Source of the DNA: Favolaschia claudopus
Taxonomy: Eukaryota > Basidiomycota > Agaricomycetes > Agaricales > Mycenaceae
Direction of reading: 5' to 3'
Assembly: GCA_037176885.1 (NCBI GenBank)
Contig: JAWWNJ010000038.1
Coordinates: forward strand, 1-64,000
Length of the DNA stretch: 64,000 bases
The notes under the pieces: model-generated
Seen by the model: the letters and a program-made list of their open reading frames with translations, nothing else
The model's database searches: none
Told to the model about the DNA's origin: nothing
In this document: positions 1-13,273 of the stretch, piece after piece
Numbering within the stretch: position 1 is the first letter of the stretch
How the letters are laid out: every line of letters starts with the position of its first letter
Position numbers and translations under genes: made by a program

Positions 1-3000
1 CAGTCCCCACAATAATTTACGGTTTTGAGAGATACCGGGAGGCGGCGCTAGGACCCTGCAGCGACGCGTGCTAGCTAGCGCGGAAAAATACGCGAGCGGG
101 TAAAAAATGGCCCGTATGACCTTTGTGGGCGTAGGCGCGCGCGTAAGATGCCGAATTGTGTGAAGACAAGTGAAGGGTCCTGGGTGCGTATCTCGCCGTA
201 GAAGGCCGAGACGGAGCGCTCAAAGTGCTGTGTACGAGTCAGTGTGGCTTGCCGAATGAATTTTCGCCTCCACGCAAAGGGCAGGAGCCACAGCTTTCAG
301 AGTAAGAATTGGGGCGCAGCAATACAGCTCTTCATTGAACGTGCGGGTCGAGCGGACCCGGGGTATTTGCCCGGGGCCCGGCAGCGTGAACCTGAGCGGG
401 TCGTATGCATGCATGCGTGCGCTGTACCTCACCTTATTGTGTATTACGAGTACAATTTCCAATTGCCCTGCTTCCAGAAAGAAAAAATCTTTATTATTTT
501 GTTTTTACGCGAGCCAACCGCGCGAGTCTCGGAGGAAGTTCTGGAAAACCCAGTTGACAGGGAGAAGGGTCCGCGGTGAATTGGGCGGGGGAGATGCGGG
601 CGGACGGGGTAAGGTGAACCCCCCAGGCCCCAGGCGTTAGAAGACGTAGACGTCGACGGAGGAGGAAGAAGTAAATAACAGAAGATATGCGGTGATGATT
701 GATGCGCTCCGACACGGACCTTCCCGAGCTTCCATTGTTCATGTTCTAGCGTCTTGCTCTTAGCCTTCACGTCGTCATCGACGCTTCCCTAGCTTCCTTT
801 CTTATCTTTCGAATCGTTCCTGGGTCCTGGCTAGATCGCGCCGAATTTCTCGGACGACGTTGAGGGACGTTGGGGCGGTAAATTGGCGGAAAAGACGCAA
901 TTTTCAAGACTGAATGAACTAGACAATGCGAAGTCTTTTGCCCCGCGGCGGCTCGAGGCACCTTTCGTGGCGTTAGTGGCGTAACTTCGTGCAAACTTTC
1001 TTGTAAAAAGGAACAAAGCCTGTTTGAAGCGTCGGAAACGCGTCAGTGGCGGTCTCGAATGCGCCTCGTTTGAACTCCACTTCGCTCGGACTCGATTGGC
1101 GGATGCCAATTCGAATTGAATGCAACTCAGATTGAAGGACGAGCCGGTGAGTCTAATGTTAACGAACGTCGGCAACGACGCGTTTCAAGCTCAACCTTTC
1201 TACCTTCGCTCGCCCCTGTCGTCGACGACACATCATTCAGGGCGGCCTCGGTACCGCAACCCCACCCACTGATAGGCTCCATTTTCTCCTACTTCAACAG
1301 CACAAGTTTCCGAAATAATCGCAAAAACGAATCGGGTATCCTGACGACCCAAACACGGTCGTTTCACGTTTCTCCAAGAGTCTTAAAACAACGGACCCTC
1401 CACGTTTTTCGAAGCAAATCTTTCACGCAATAGCATGTGCTGTAGTCGCTGCTCAGTTTTGCCTCGGGAACGGACGGAAATGGATTTATTACGCCGCCCC
1501 CCGACATTTCCGTCCGGTTTCCGCTCAAGGGGTTCAATTCAACTCTATCTTACTATGAACGTGTCTTAGCTCTCTTTGTCGCCCCCCGCTTCTCCTGTGG
1601 GCGAAACACCGTGCCTAGAATCCATACTACTCCTTCGCGCTAGGCCGTTCGGTTCGGATTTTACTCTTAATACTGTGTATCAGTCAAGCACATGCAGAAA
1701 TGCATTTCCGCTTTCCGCTATCTTTCCGAGCTAGTCCGTATATCTGGATGGACGACCGAATTCTTTGTCAACACCCCCGCGATTATTCACCTTCAACGTA
1801 CGGTACAATATTCCATATTCATAACTCCTGCTTCGAACTTGGGCCCGCGGATGGTTTCTTTTCTTGCAAGGCATGATGTTGAATCCTCTGTAATGCAAGT
1901 GGAAGAGACGCTTACACGAGCGCTCATTTAAACCGGTTTCATTTTTTAGCTGACGCCGCCGCATCCCAGCGACTCCATTACTCGCCGGCGCCTATGCCTC
2001 ATGGTACAACGGACATTCACGGAATTCTCGATATGGGCCGTCTCTTTCCCCCTCAAGCAGCAGCTGCAACGGGACTCAACCGCATCAAGAAATGGATATT
2101 CATGTCCTATCCGTGTACATTTGGTAATTACCTCAAACCTGCGCTGGTCCCGCGATGAAATGAAACGAGAATTCCGGGTACATAACCGGAAGCCCTCGCA
2201 CAGAAAGTTCGGGACTCCGTATCTTTCGGAGACGGATGACGCCGCCTCTGGCTTTGGCTACGGATGCGGAGAGACTCGACTCTCACTGTCTGCGGCGCCC
2301 GACGATGCGTGTGCCTGTGGCCGAGACGACCGATTGATGTAGTTCATGTTCAATCGTGGTCAACATGTACGTGAACGGTTTATTGCTATTGTGGGATTCC
2401 GAGTGGTTGTGGAAGACTGACTCTTCATGGCTCCATGCTTGTGCAAGTGGTCGCGAAGGCCGTTTAGTGTATCCAATGTTCAACATGTTCCTGTACGTGA
2501 ACGGTCTATTTCTATAGTTGGATTCTGACACAAATGTCGTCAAAAACTCAGCATGTCGAGGAGGACCACACGTTCTATGCCTTCTGCCCGCGCCGCGGTA
2601 CTCGACGGACTTCGAGTCAGCTTGCATTTATTCAGTCTAGTTGAATTTCCCCCAACTTCACTGGCTGAGTCGGGCTCTGGGTAGGTTCTTTTCCTCGGCC
2701 CAACCTCCTCTCACCTTATTTTAGAGTTGATTTCGAACGACTGCCATTCGCCGTCTGTTAGAGTCAATTCCGAGGCGAATTCAATCACCAATTTCTTTGA
2801 ATGAATGAACAGGGAATACTTTTGGTCTTCAACCATACGCATGGTTCATATGGTTCACTGTCCGCGAATTTGTTTCTGACACAAATATTAATTCCCCGCT
2901 CAATGCCATAAAGATCCCTCCGCCAGTGCTCATTTCGTAGGACTGTACTAATGCAGAGCAGGGTCGCATTCCCATACGGGATCAGTAACCGTCGTGAAAC

Positions 3001-4695
3001 AACACCTTATCTTACTGCTTCCCAGTCCCCACACGCGACGCCGCAGACGACATTCCGTCCAATTTCGAAGACGTGCGGGGTATCGAACCGGATTCTTGAC
3101 GCTTCGCGGGCAGCTGCTTCTCTTCTCTCGCTACGGACTTACCTCCTGATAAAGGCACCCAAACCTATCTTCGTTCCGCTTAGCAACGGCAATACGGTCC
3201 GGCGCCACGGCTCGTGTCGTTCGATAATATTAACGAACGGAACGTTGGAAGAACGTTCCAGTTTCCATTTTCTCTCGACTTTTTTTTTTCATTCCTTGGC
3301 GACCAACGAAAGTGCTCTGTAGCTGATTCAACTGGTCACTCAGAGGCAAAGGGAATCCTTATTCCTGGGTCTCGCGACTGGCAGTGAATGTGCGACGACG
3401 ACTCCGAGTCGAATATACTGTATAGCTTCGAGCTCCGAGTCAACGCCCGGCTCGCCGCATTTAATAGCCACGGGTCGACGATCCTCACAAGTGCTTGCGC
3501 ATTCACCGTATGCGAAGTCCAACCAGCTGGGCGACAGGGAGACTGCCGATAGAGTCGGGGAGGTATGTTATTGCACATGCGAAGTTGGAGCTTGGGCCTA
3601 TTTCGCCGAAGTATTGAATATTGGGAAAAACACGCGCCAAATACGAAAGAGCCCCAGGAGTTGGTCCCTGGCAGTCCCCTGGCTCAAAGTCTTGACTCGG
3701 AAAGTCCTTCTTCGAATCGCAGTTACTATTCATCCTGGACCCATATGAAATTGATTTGCGGGATGTGGGAATCCCATGAAAATCATTTCGGAGCGACTCG
3801 GAGGTGAGCAACTGTGAACGACTTCGCGAAGGAACGGCCCACTAGAATTTCGATGGAGACTTGGTCGGCGCGCGGGTGGTACTTATCGCGCATGCGAAAT
3901 TTCTCTGAGAGACGCAAGGATCGAATTTCGATGTGTCGGGTGTATCTGGTTAAAATTGCTCGGCCATTGCCGGATCGTGAATGATTTGTACACCAAGTGA
4001 CAACGCGATCACTTTCTCTTCTCCTCTCCGACATGGGAACACCTGCCTGTGCCTTCAAAACGTCGGCGAGGGCTTCAATCAGGCTCTTCCCAATGGGCTG
4101 CCTGCAAAGCAAGCAACGTTCCAAGGGTCCACCCGTCCCTACCGCCAAACGACACTTTGGCGGCGCCAGCCGCATTCAGGCTACAAATCTCTGAGTTTTT
4201 ATCCTCATTGCATCTTCATCAGGGAATGTTGGATTCGAGGTTAGGAGGACCAAAATCGCCAGCACACCCATGAATTCCAACCATAACGCAGCGGACTGAA
4301 GTCCGAAGTTTATTTGTATCTGGAAAGGCATTTGTTCGGCCCAAGCCCCAGAGCAAGGTGCATTGTTGCGCTTTTGACAGTCTGATCGCTTACAGAACCT
4401 TCGCTGACGATCCCTCGGTTCTTTGCGAAAAGGATGCCGCCGATGACTCACACAATTCCAACATAGCCTGCGGGCGCATTCGACGCCAGCGGAGAGCACC
4501 AGTAACTTTTAATTCAGGCGAAACCGGAAACTCTACGCCGCTAGTGCGCACGGCCTTACGATTTACCGCACGGACGGAGCATTACCCACCTCAGCCTGAG
4601 ACCTGTGCGCGGAGTGGCTGAGAATGTGGATGACGCAGCACCCACGGCGATTCTTCTCCTTCCGAGACATTCTACGATCGTACCGCGTGAGTGAG
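1..4695. other. no supportable gene
   Basis: Open frames here are short (the longest about 130 codons), overlap on both strands and show no domain I recognise. A diverged direct repeat is visible at about 2362-2400 and 2480-2525, both carrying GTACGTGAACGGT followed by TAT and a GGATTC. A hairpin-forming stretch lies at about 1470-1523. I see no RNA gene. The stretch may hold an undetected gene with many introns. Confidence 0.4.
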
Positions 4696-4704
4696 TATAA
4701 AAAG
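4696..4704 (+). promoter_or_regulatory. TATA box of the Kre9/Knh1-like gene
   Basis: TATAAAAAG lies 144 bases before the ATG at 4840, followed by a C/T-rich leader with CCACCCC and TTCACC runs as is usual in mushroom 5' leaders. The leader has no ATG in a good context before 4840, which supports that start. Inferred from sequence only. Confidence 0.6.
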
Positions 4705-4839
4705 CTCCCCGGAGCAGCTCCCTCACCCACCCCACATCCTTCCAGCCTTGGAAGCTTTCCATCCATTCAAGCCACTTCCGCATACGACCGCCACGTTCTT
4801 CACCTTCACCGCCTCATTCCAACATTCTTCACGCTCTTC

Positions 4840-5378
4840 ATGACTGCCGCTGCTGCTAACCTCGGGGGCGCAGCCGCCACGCCTCTCGCTCCTCGCGACG
4901 TCTACGTCCCGCCCGTCCTCTACCCCCACGCCGGCACCGTTTGGTTCGTCGGCCAACGTCACAACGTCGCCTGGTGTGTGTCCCGTGCCTTTGAAGCTCC
5001 ACGATCGGCGGCTGACTCCGAATCTTCTTGGTTCCCAGGGACAACTCGAACCCGCCTAAGCAGATCACCAACAAGATCGTACGCATCATGCTCCGCAAAG
5101 GGGACTTGACTACTCCTGGTTCGTCGATCGCTCCGAAATGCACGAGCCATATTTATTAAGTCTCGAATTATTTCAGTGATTTTGGCGGACAACTTCTCTA
5201 TTTGGTTGGGGCACATTGAGGTTACGGTGCCATGGGTCGAGGACGGTTCGGATTATCAGATTGTTCGTGAGTACCTGCCCTCCTTTTTAGCAAAACGGCC
5301 CCGATTGACGAGGAAAATGCTGCAGTGTTCGGAGACTCGGGCAACTTCAGCCCACTGTTCACCATCTCTGGCTCTTGA
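4840..5378 (+). CDS. Kre9/Knh1-like small secreted protein, four exons
   Basis: Exons 4840-4973, 5039-5118, 5177-5266 and 5326-5378 join in frame to 118 residues. Introns are 65, 58 and 59 nt with GT-AG ends and a CTGAC-type branch site in the first. The product carries the hallmarks of the Kre9/Knh1-like Ser/Thr-rich, GPI-anchor-related family: YPHAGTVW near residue 28, a short QRHNVAWDNSNP-type strand, then LADNF, VTVPWVEDGSDYQIV and LFGDSGNFSPLF at the C terminus. Proteins of this family are expected at the cell surface, where yeast relatives influence beta-1,6-glucan. The N terminus (Ala-rich, about 17 residues before APRD) is only a weak signal peptide, so a start variant is possible. 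Length matches the short basidiomycete members, which lack a long Ser/Thr tail. All splice phases agree and I see no damage. Confidence 0.85.
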
Positions 5379-6078
5379 GCCACAAAAATCCACAAAAAAC
5401 ATTCTCGAAGGAATTTAGGAGGAATTGACACGAACTCTGACATTTTTGGACTTTGCCTGTAGCATTTACTGATTCGGACGCTTTATGTATTTCTCTTCAC
5501 GGTTGTATTCAATGCCACGATTTTTGGAACTTTCAATGTTTCGCTGCCTCGAATTACGCAAGGGCAGAAGAAGGACGTTGACATTCAGTTTATTTCCTTT
5601 GAAGAACATGGGGTGCTTCAATGACTAGGCCAATGATGGTCAAACTCTTACGCGACTGCTTAAATACAACCAGCGCCGAGTCAATTCCATGTCCACGAGG
5701 GTGGAGCTAGACGCTGCAATTCGAAAACTGTTTCGTTGTCTTAGTTTCGTCGTTCGTATTTCAAGTCGGGAATCATACATGTCATATATATCGTCAGGAA
5801 AACGTATCACGGTCGTACTAACATCGAATTACAGCGCTGTAACGCGCACCGGCACCTGCGCTCCTTCTTTCTCTCGTCCCGTACCCTCGGTTCAAGCGTT
5901 ATTCCCATCCGCCAGTCGATTGGCGTGGGAATCGGTTCGAAAGAGAACGATAGCAACAACACCGCAAGCACGAGTTCTGTAGGCGGTATCAGTTGATCTG
6001 AATAAACAAAATTTAAACAGGATGGCAAGCTTACTCATTTCGAGAGCGCAAAGGTTTTTCCTCTGTGGTTCGTTTCGG
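5379..6078. other. intergenic, nothing recognised
   Basis: This is the 3' side of the Kre9-like gene and the 3' side of the convergent P450 pseudogene. I see no gene, repeat or RNA here. Confidence 0.4.
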
Positions 6079-8451
6079 TCAGAGGCCAGATGCAATAGAA
6101 GACGGGACGCAGAACACATACGGGCAGACTTTCGCACCGCTCAAAAAAGTCATCCTTTATCGAAAGTCAGCATTTCAAGAGCTATATGACGGTAGGAATA
6201 CTCACATTCCAGAATACGCTCCCGGGAGCTTCGATTCTCCTTGCGTCCGGTTCAACCACCGCTCAGGTTTAAATTGCGCAGCATCGGCTCCCCCAAATTG
6301 CAGTCGATCTATTTGCAGCACTCATTCCGAGATACACCGCAGTAACTTGATGAATGAGCAACTCCTTCGGTTTCTTCGCCATTCATAATTGAACGAATAG
6401 GGTAAGTGAGTGGAACCACTACGTCCTTCGTAGTTCTATAACGGTTTAGAGTCTCACGAAAAACGCCCCAAGATGAAAAACGAACTGTCGCCAAACAAAT
6501 GTGACTGGAGAGTATATCCGCATCATCTCTCGCACAACTGCGTCCAGTAATGGTAGTTTCTCTAATTCAGTGTAATCCAAATCTTCCCCGGGCGCTTTTT
6601 TCTGTAAGCAGATATTCAGGGACATTCCAGGTATGCCCAAATGTTGAACGCTCACCGCCTTTGCATCACGCAGCTCCTCTCTGAGTCTAACTTGCAAATC
6701 TTGGTCCTCTGCTATAATAGTGAGGAACCTTGCGAGAGACGATGATGTAGTCTCTTGGCCCCCATGAACAATCGAACTGAAACTCGGTCAGCTCTGCAAA
6801 ACGACTCACACCGCCATCTCAATTTTCATGCAACGCACCCCATGTTAGCCAAAACAGTATCCTCTGACATCTTGTGAGTCTCATCTGCATCCCAGTTGGC
6901 CTGAACTAACGTAGGGGGCATTAGTATACAGTCGAAGCTGTCATAACCCATAGCTCTCGGTAGGGGCCAAAAAGCTATGGGATATGATAGAATTTATGGG
7001 TTATCCCAGCCAAAAACCGGTCAAAAACCCCCAAAAATGTATGGGTTAAGGGAGATTATGGGTTATGGGAGCTATGGGTTATGAACAGCTTCGACTGTAT
7101 CTGCGAATGAAAAGATGACCGATACGCACTCATCGACGTTATGAGATCCTTCCCCCCCGCCGCAGTATCAGCCAAAGCAGCCGAGCCACCTTCCTCGAGC
7201 ATCCGCTGCCGAGCCTTGTAAAGGTTGACGTAGACAGGATGCATCGCATCTACAGCAGCTCTGAACTGGTTTTAGAATGAGTTGGAAGAGGAAGAATTTG
7301 AGGCAGATTAATGGACAAACTTTCCGCGCCGAAGGCCAAGGAAGTGTTCCAACATAAGCCAGAGTTCTCCGTAGCCACACAGGCTTCATCTTCCTCCATG
7401 ACTCCAAGAAAGGCAGCACAAGGAATAATCGACTAGCGAGTGGACTGAAAAAGATCAGTTTGAAGGAATGCGTTATCCTACAATCCACGCTCACAGAACG
7501 GAAGTGATTGCGCCGTGGAATTCGTCGAAAGCCCTCGCTTTTTATCGTCAAAAGAATTGAACGTATGGCCGATGCCCGCGGTTCCAATTATTTCAAGGGC
7601 GGCCCGTGTTAGGCAATCAAGCATATCGACGACTTTTCCGGGCGTATCAGAGACGGCAGCTTTGAGCTTGTCTTCCAACTGTGACGAGATGAGAACCTCA
7701 ACAACCATTCTCTGCACAAAAGCATACCTGATGAGCGACCTGATAGAACATCGGTGTCAATTTCGACACTCGGTTCGCTGTGAACAAAGCATCCATGTAT
7801 TTTCTTTGCTTCTTGTGTTCGAGACCTAAAGTGAGACTGAATCAGTACAATTGCCCTTTGCATTGACACATTGTCAGACGTACCTTGCACGGAAGCCACC
7901 CATCGCCACAATGAATGATCCGAAACAGTCTTTGGACGGCATCAGACTCAGAATAAAGAAGAACATATGTTTCCTCATACCCGGCAAATTCTGTCGACTC
8001 CGGGAACCAAGCCTGCTGTCGTATGAGAATAGCGTTCAGCGCTGCTGGGTCTGTGATGTACAAAGCATCTGCCTATCAAGGAATGGAAGAAGATATGAAC
8101 GCTGTATTTCTCCGTCACGATAGTGGAGAGATAGACTGACCCCCAGCGAGTCCACCCTTTAAACGCGCGACGTGCCCGTATTCTTCAGGCACATTGAAAT
8201 GCCAGGGCAGAGCATCGGGGCTATGTAGGTCTAGTAGATATCCTGCATAAGAATGAGCTCGGTTGAACGATCCATGGGAAGACATCACTGCGCACCCACG
8301 ACCGTGCTCGGAGTTGGCCCGGGAATGTAAGCATATGGCTTCTTACTCTTCATCCATTATTCTGAACGAAGAAGTAGCGATTGCGGCGAAGGTAGCCACA
8401 AATGCCGCAGTCAGCAGAGGAGAGATAGAGGAGGTGGGAAAGGCCAGTCAT
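6079..8451 (-). pseudogene. cytochrome P450 (basidiomycete microsomal type), decayed
   Basis: Pieces of a membrane-bound P450 follow one another in the right order across about nine exons. They are an N-terminal hydrophobic stretch (TAAFVATFAAIA, near 8390), IPGPTPST (near 8320), the LPWHFNVPEEYGHVARLKGG exon (near 8190), YITDPAALNAIL (near 8050), an EHKKQRK exon, LTRAALEIIGTAGIGHTF (near 7600), an oxygen-binding I-helix HGGQETTSS (near 6765), K-helix EMMR (near 6530) and PERW (near 6250). It is broken. The leader needs a frame change after the ATG. Single-base insertions occur at about 6362-6366 and in a C run at 6290-6294 (plus strand). The haem loop has decayed to F-L-S-G-A-K-V-C-P, with Arg replaced by Lys and the following Gly lost, and then runs into a stop. 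A 169-bp MITE sits in the exon before the I-helix. Introns are short. The substrate cannot be told. Confidence 0.8.
6929..7097. mobile_element. MITE, Tc1/mariner type (TA target), inside the P450 exon
   Basis: Terminal inverted repeats of about 25 bp begin CAGTCGAAGCTG and run to TCATAACCCATA. The two ends match except for one base, and TA is present on both sides (6927-6928, 7098-7099). At 169 bp it has no coding capacity. It lies two bases after a predicted splice acceptor of the P450, so it interrupts coding sequence. Confidence 0.85.
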
Positions 8452-11355
8452 TGTGGGCGCAAAGGTTGGTGTCTCGGCCTTCTGGCAGGGTTTTACTGCT
8501 TCTTAGCGTCTGCCGTAAGATACGTGGGCTCAACGCCATGAACAGTCGTGAGATGTATCTGCGGGAGATTGTTCCTCCATAAGGGAGTCCCACATATTTT
8601 CAGCCCGCGCGTTTGTGCAGGAGTGAAAGAAAATCTGATGATGCGCAAAGCCAAGGGGTACTAAGCGATGACACCGACTCCCCCTCAAGACCCCAGAAAC
8701 CAGACCCACCACCACCCGTGGGAACCTGCCTCATAAGGTCAGCTGTCATCCCAATCCGGCAGCCAGTCTCGGCAATTTCGCCAACATCGCGCAGAATGCA
8801 CTCAGCTACGGTGTATCTGCATGATAGAGCATATTATGCTGTACAGAACTACCAGAGTATACCCGATCTACATGCTCTGAATCTATGCCGGGCTCTATGA
8901 TTATATTGAACCACTTCGTCTGCGAAAACCGCAGTTTCATTGATTTTGCAGCGCTTTAACTGAAGGAAAACATGGGGGCGGGGGTTATATTATGTCTGTA
9001 GGCTAATACAGGCATATAAGCTGAGATGAAGACTATAATGAGGCAAATATGAGGTTCAGTTCAAGCTGCATTGAGAAAAGTACAGCTCAGGACCCCCGAA
9101 CCACCCTTTCACGTAACGGAGGGCGTCCATGTCCGGGATTCCACGGACCGTGACCCCTTGCGCGAAGCAGGCGAACAATCCGTAACACTCCAGAAAGTCT
9201 AGATTATCATTTCACCGTCAAACAGCCGCGGAAACGCTTCGCACTGTGGGCCCGCGATTCTGAGTCGAGGTACAGCACGTAGATTCCAGGCTCCCGAGCC
9301 GAGCGGTCTTGGGGGACAGCGTTGAGAATCGCACCCCGCCCTCGCGGACAAGGAGCTTTGCGGGTCCACGGCCAGCTCGGAGGAAGTGCGTCCTTCACCA
9401 GCATTAGATAGCGTATGAGGACAGTTGGCCCCGATAGTACCAATCGACCAACACTGGCAGTTAATGGTGAAATGTCCGGGTTCAGACCCTGCACTCGCAC
9501 ATCCCCAGCAAGAAATCAAGCAGCCATTCCATTTCGGGTTAAGCGCTGTGAAGATACACCAGTCGCACAGACAGAAAACCGAGCAAGCGTGGTCCACAGT
9601 GAAGGGAAAGAGAAGTGTTGACCCGGGAGACCGTGCCGAGGGGAACCTATGTCGTAATAGACAGATTTGCTTCCGTTCGCTAAGGTCGCGTATCTGTGGC
9701 ATCACAATCAACGAAATGAAGACATTGCGTCAGGAAGGCAAGCTTTTGGCTGGAGAACTTCAGCCTAGGTCAGTACATTTGGCACAAATTGCACGCAGAA
9801 ATAAACACGGTAATTCAGGTCCGAGAGCTATAATCATTGAAGTCACAAACCGAGACCTCAGAAACTTCTAAGAGTCTTCGCATCCATGATCCCATCTACC
9901 TTCATGTCGCATGTCGTAATAGGCGCAAATTGCTTCCGCTCGCTTGCTGCGTCAAAGGAACTCGAAAGTCTCCAGATCCAACCACGAGGTCGAGGCACGG
10001 AGAACATGAGGGCTGCGAAGGACGATGTTTTGGAAAGTAAGGACCGGAAGAAACGGTTTGTCGACTGGAGCATCTTTCCCGAGACACCATAAGGGAGGGT
10101 GAAGCCAATTAATCAAATCTTGGTTGGGAGTACATCCAGAGCGCAAGAGAGCGACGGGGAGATGGAGGTAAAGAACAGCAAGCGATGTGACCGTGACTGC
10201 CGTGACAGTCGCGGGCTGTTGTGGCCATTAATTAACTTTGATCCGTGTGTGATCGCAATGGGAACGGTGTTCAACAACACTGCCCAAGAGCCAAAATGGT
10301 CTGTGGCGACGAAGAGCGCCTCAAAAGAATACTCTATTCTTTATACCTTAACACATTCTTTACTGCGTGGCTGAGCTGCAGTCCCATTCTTTGCGCCGGT
10401 GTCCACTAGAATTTTCAACCAGTGTTCTGTGCAGCTGGGTCTGGACTTCTGAAGTCTGTAATGATTTACCTTTTTCTAAAGTGGCAAAGTTTCCAAGGTA
10501 ATCCATCCACTTTAGCGAGCCCGGTATCCGGATATTGCCGACTCCCGCTGTCGCATTAGTTGTCTTGGAGGTTCGGGAGCAACTGAGATACAGATGTCCG
10601 CGATAACTTCGGTATTTGGGAACATGTGTACGGTGTGTAAAATATTGCCTACAAATTGAGATAATTCCTGGCGGGATCCATGAGTCCTATACTTCTAAGA
10701 CGATGATTCCCTAACTAAATATCCTTACTTAAATACATTAGAGTCTAAGTTCTACAGTGGTCAACAACGATGGTATATGAATCCTGATCCCTAAGTTTGC
10801 CCCCATTCAGTCTATATTTCTCCCGCATTGAAGCAAGAAGCTTGCTACCACCGCCGGCTCCAACAGTCCCAGATGAATGGCCTCCCCGGTTAACTCTAAA
10901 TTGACTGCATTTTGAGCTCGCGATATTCTTCCTAGAAGCTCTGGCTGTGAGGCGTTTGAATATATCTGTGAAAAACGATGTTAGCAAGGGATTCGACGGT
11001 TTCTTTTATGAGTGAAATAATGTACCCAAATAAAATTGTCGCGCGGCATGAAAATCACGTCATTCCGTTCACGGTCATCATTCGAGACCTAGAGGACCGG
11101 TCAGCTAAGTGAATTCCTGCAGAGAGGAATATATCACTCACGCTCTGTCGGGAGTCAAGCCCCAGCATCTCCGACGTCCGCTGCCTCTCCAAGATATTGC
11201 GGATCTCGACCTCGGGGTGACGATGCCGTTGAATCAACGCAATATTCTGACCATTTTGATTTTGGGAACAGCGTCACGCCAGGCATCGGAGCGTCCGTCA
11301 GGGATACGGAAGTAAGGGCGAGATTTCGGCCCAATTATATTGCAGTTCAGCACGG
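8452..11355. other. no supportable gene
   Basis: Several overlapping frames up to 170 codons occur around 9200-9870, but their composition is that of chance frames and no domain is visible. Two short stretches resemble each other (about 9645-9670 and 9905-9930, both with ATGTCGTAATAG followed by TTGCTTCCG), which may be an old duplication. Confidence 0.35.
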
Positions 11356-11357
11356 TA

Positions 11358-11724
11358 CAGTTGCGGCGAAATTAAATGCATTACCATATATAGAAATCTC
11401 GCTCAGAGTCTCGGCGGTGTCGCTTCCAAGACGCAAAAGCAAGAGCCCCGGGTATTGCATGACATTCAGAGTATGCCTGAGTGAGTATATGAGCATTTCA
11501 AGCAGGACATTCTGGTCAGAAACAGTCCAATGCGTATCATAGAAGTCAGCCACTTGCGAACCGAATTGACCCTTCCCTTGTGATTGCGAGCATCTTCAGC
11601 CATGCTGACACCCAGTAGTAGAGTATCCGTAGCCAATCTACCCGAAACATCCATGGCTAGCTTTCCCAAGGTCGATTTCTTTGAAATTTCCTTATATGGT
11701 AATGCATCTAATTCGCCGCAACTG
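11358..11724. mobile_element. MITE family alpha, copy 1
   Basis: Ends are CAGTTGCGGCGAAATTA and its reverse complement, with TA on both sides (11356-11357, 11725-11726). Inside the ends follow ATTACCATATATAGAAATC and its inverted partner. The 367-bp element has no ORF of note. It belongs with the copies at 12893, 17682 and 37610. Confidence 0.88.
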
Positions 11725-11726
11725 TA

Positions 11727-12890
11727 GGATTGAATGAGGTGAATTTGAACGACAGGAACGTCGGTAACGCGTTGGGTGAGGAGAATGGCACCGCGCCGTA
11801 CGTCGATAGCGCAGAGCCTGAGGATTGCCAGCCCTGAGAGTAGGGATTGATCGTCGACATTCCTTGTTGGATGGAACAGTTGTGGTAGACTGGCTTAGAA
11901 TTTTGGAGGTGCTGGCTGGTTAGCTTTTCTGCGTGAGTTGCTGAACAACCTCGAACTTATGTAGCTTCGCGGCCAAAGCTGCAATGGGATACCGGACGGC
12001 GACTTTGAAGGGCAAAGAAAGTAAAAGAATTGAGCTGAGAAGATGGCTCATACTTGTGTGAGTTGAGCGTCCGTGACATTAACATTATCCCCAGTCGAAG
12101 GTAAATACAGTCGACCTTGTAGTCAGACGGTGCAAGCTCCGATGGCGCGGTAGGTCTTCACGGCTGACGCGCTTCGGCGGCCCCAGCGGCGGCAGAGCAC
12201 TGAAACATCGTATTAGCACTCGCTTAGAAATTTGTCGTCGGAATATTAGAGTGCAAGAACGCGTGCCGGGGTTCTCGGACTATAAACGGCTACAAAAGCG
12301 GTGCAAGGATATCTGACATTTTTGAAATGCGAGGTAACCGAGACGCGAATTCTATTGCAGCCAAGCCATTGCATAATTTGGAGATGTCGGAAAGTGTTTT
12401 TCCGATTCCCCACACATGGAAATCCACATGAAGAGCCAACAGCAGAATTTTCGAGATATCGACTTGAGAGCAAGTTGGCAGCGACGCTCGTCTGAACAGG
12501 GCCGGCTATGAAACCAGGGAAAAAATTTGAGATTAACATATCGGAAGAGTTGGAGGTGCGTGCTGCGTCAGTAGGATGATAGAACCGGCCGACACTGACT
12601 CGAGTCATTCAAGGGTGAGGAACGCAAGCCACATGCGCATTTGCGGAGGTCCTGCGGAGAAGTCGACCCTTGGCACCAGAAATGAATACCGATAGTCTAT
12701 CGATGTTCCTCCCTTCAAAGAATGAAACTCCTGGAAGAAAGCCTTCATAACTGCTCACCGTCAAAGCCCGACAACAACTTTGGTAGTACTGCATGGAATA
12801 TACCGATTATTCGGCTAGTTCAGACCCAACATCCCAGATAAGGTTCCCATACCATTCCCGACTCAGCCCAGTCCATATGAGTCGGGGAGG
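11727..12890. other. no supportable gene
   Basis: Short frames only; no motif, RNA gene or repeat recognised between MITE copies 1 and 2. Confidence 0.35.
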
Positions 12891-12892
12891 TA

Positions 12893-13271
12893 CAGTTGCG
12901 GCGAAATCAATTTACTTACCAAATATGGAAATTCCCACCAAAGCCGCCCTACTGCACAGAAAAACGACTCACTGGTCGGTGGAAATAGAATAGACGGGAT
13001 GTATTTCTTGTGTAGAATAGGTCTACCCACAAAAACAAGCCGAATCTGTCATGCTTCTCACAGGTTTTGGCTAAAATTTCCCGGACAAGCTCGCCGGCCA
13101 GCTCGGCAAAATCCATAAAAAACACAGACTTTTCTACACCAAACATACCGGCTTGAGGCTCTCAACATTTTTGTCAACTTGCCGCTTGAGAAACCCATTC
13201 ATATCCAAGAGAAAGACGGGGATTGATCGGAATTTCCATATTTGGTAAGTAAATTGATTTCGCCGCAACTG
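12893..13271. mobile_element. MITE family alpha, copy 2
   Basis: Inverted ends CAGTTGCGGCGAAATCAA extend for about 45 bp (through TTACTTACCAAATATGGAAATTCC), with TA duplications at 12891-12892 and 13272-13273. Length is 379 bp. The long, nearly perfect ends point to a fairly recent insertion. Confidence 0.9.
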
Positions 13272-13273
13272 TA

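Noticed and set aside
3783..4175. 130-codon minus-strand frame
   Set aside because: Composition is like chance translation and a plus-strand frame of like length overlaps; no motif seen.
9199..9711. 170-codon minus-strand frame with several cysteines
   Set aside because: No domain, no consistent splice extension, and other frames of similar length overlap it on both strands.
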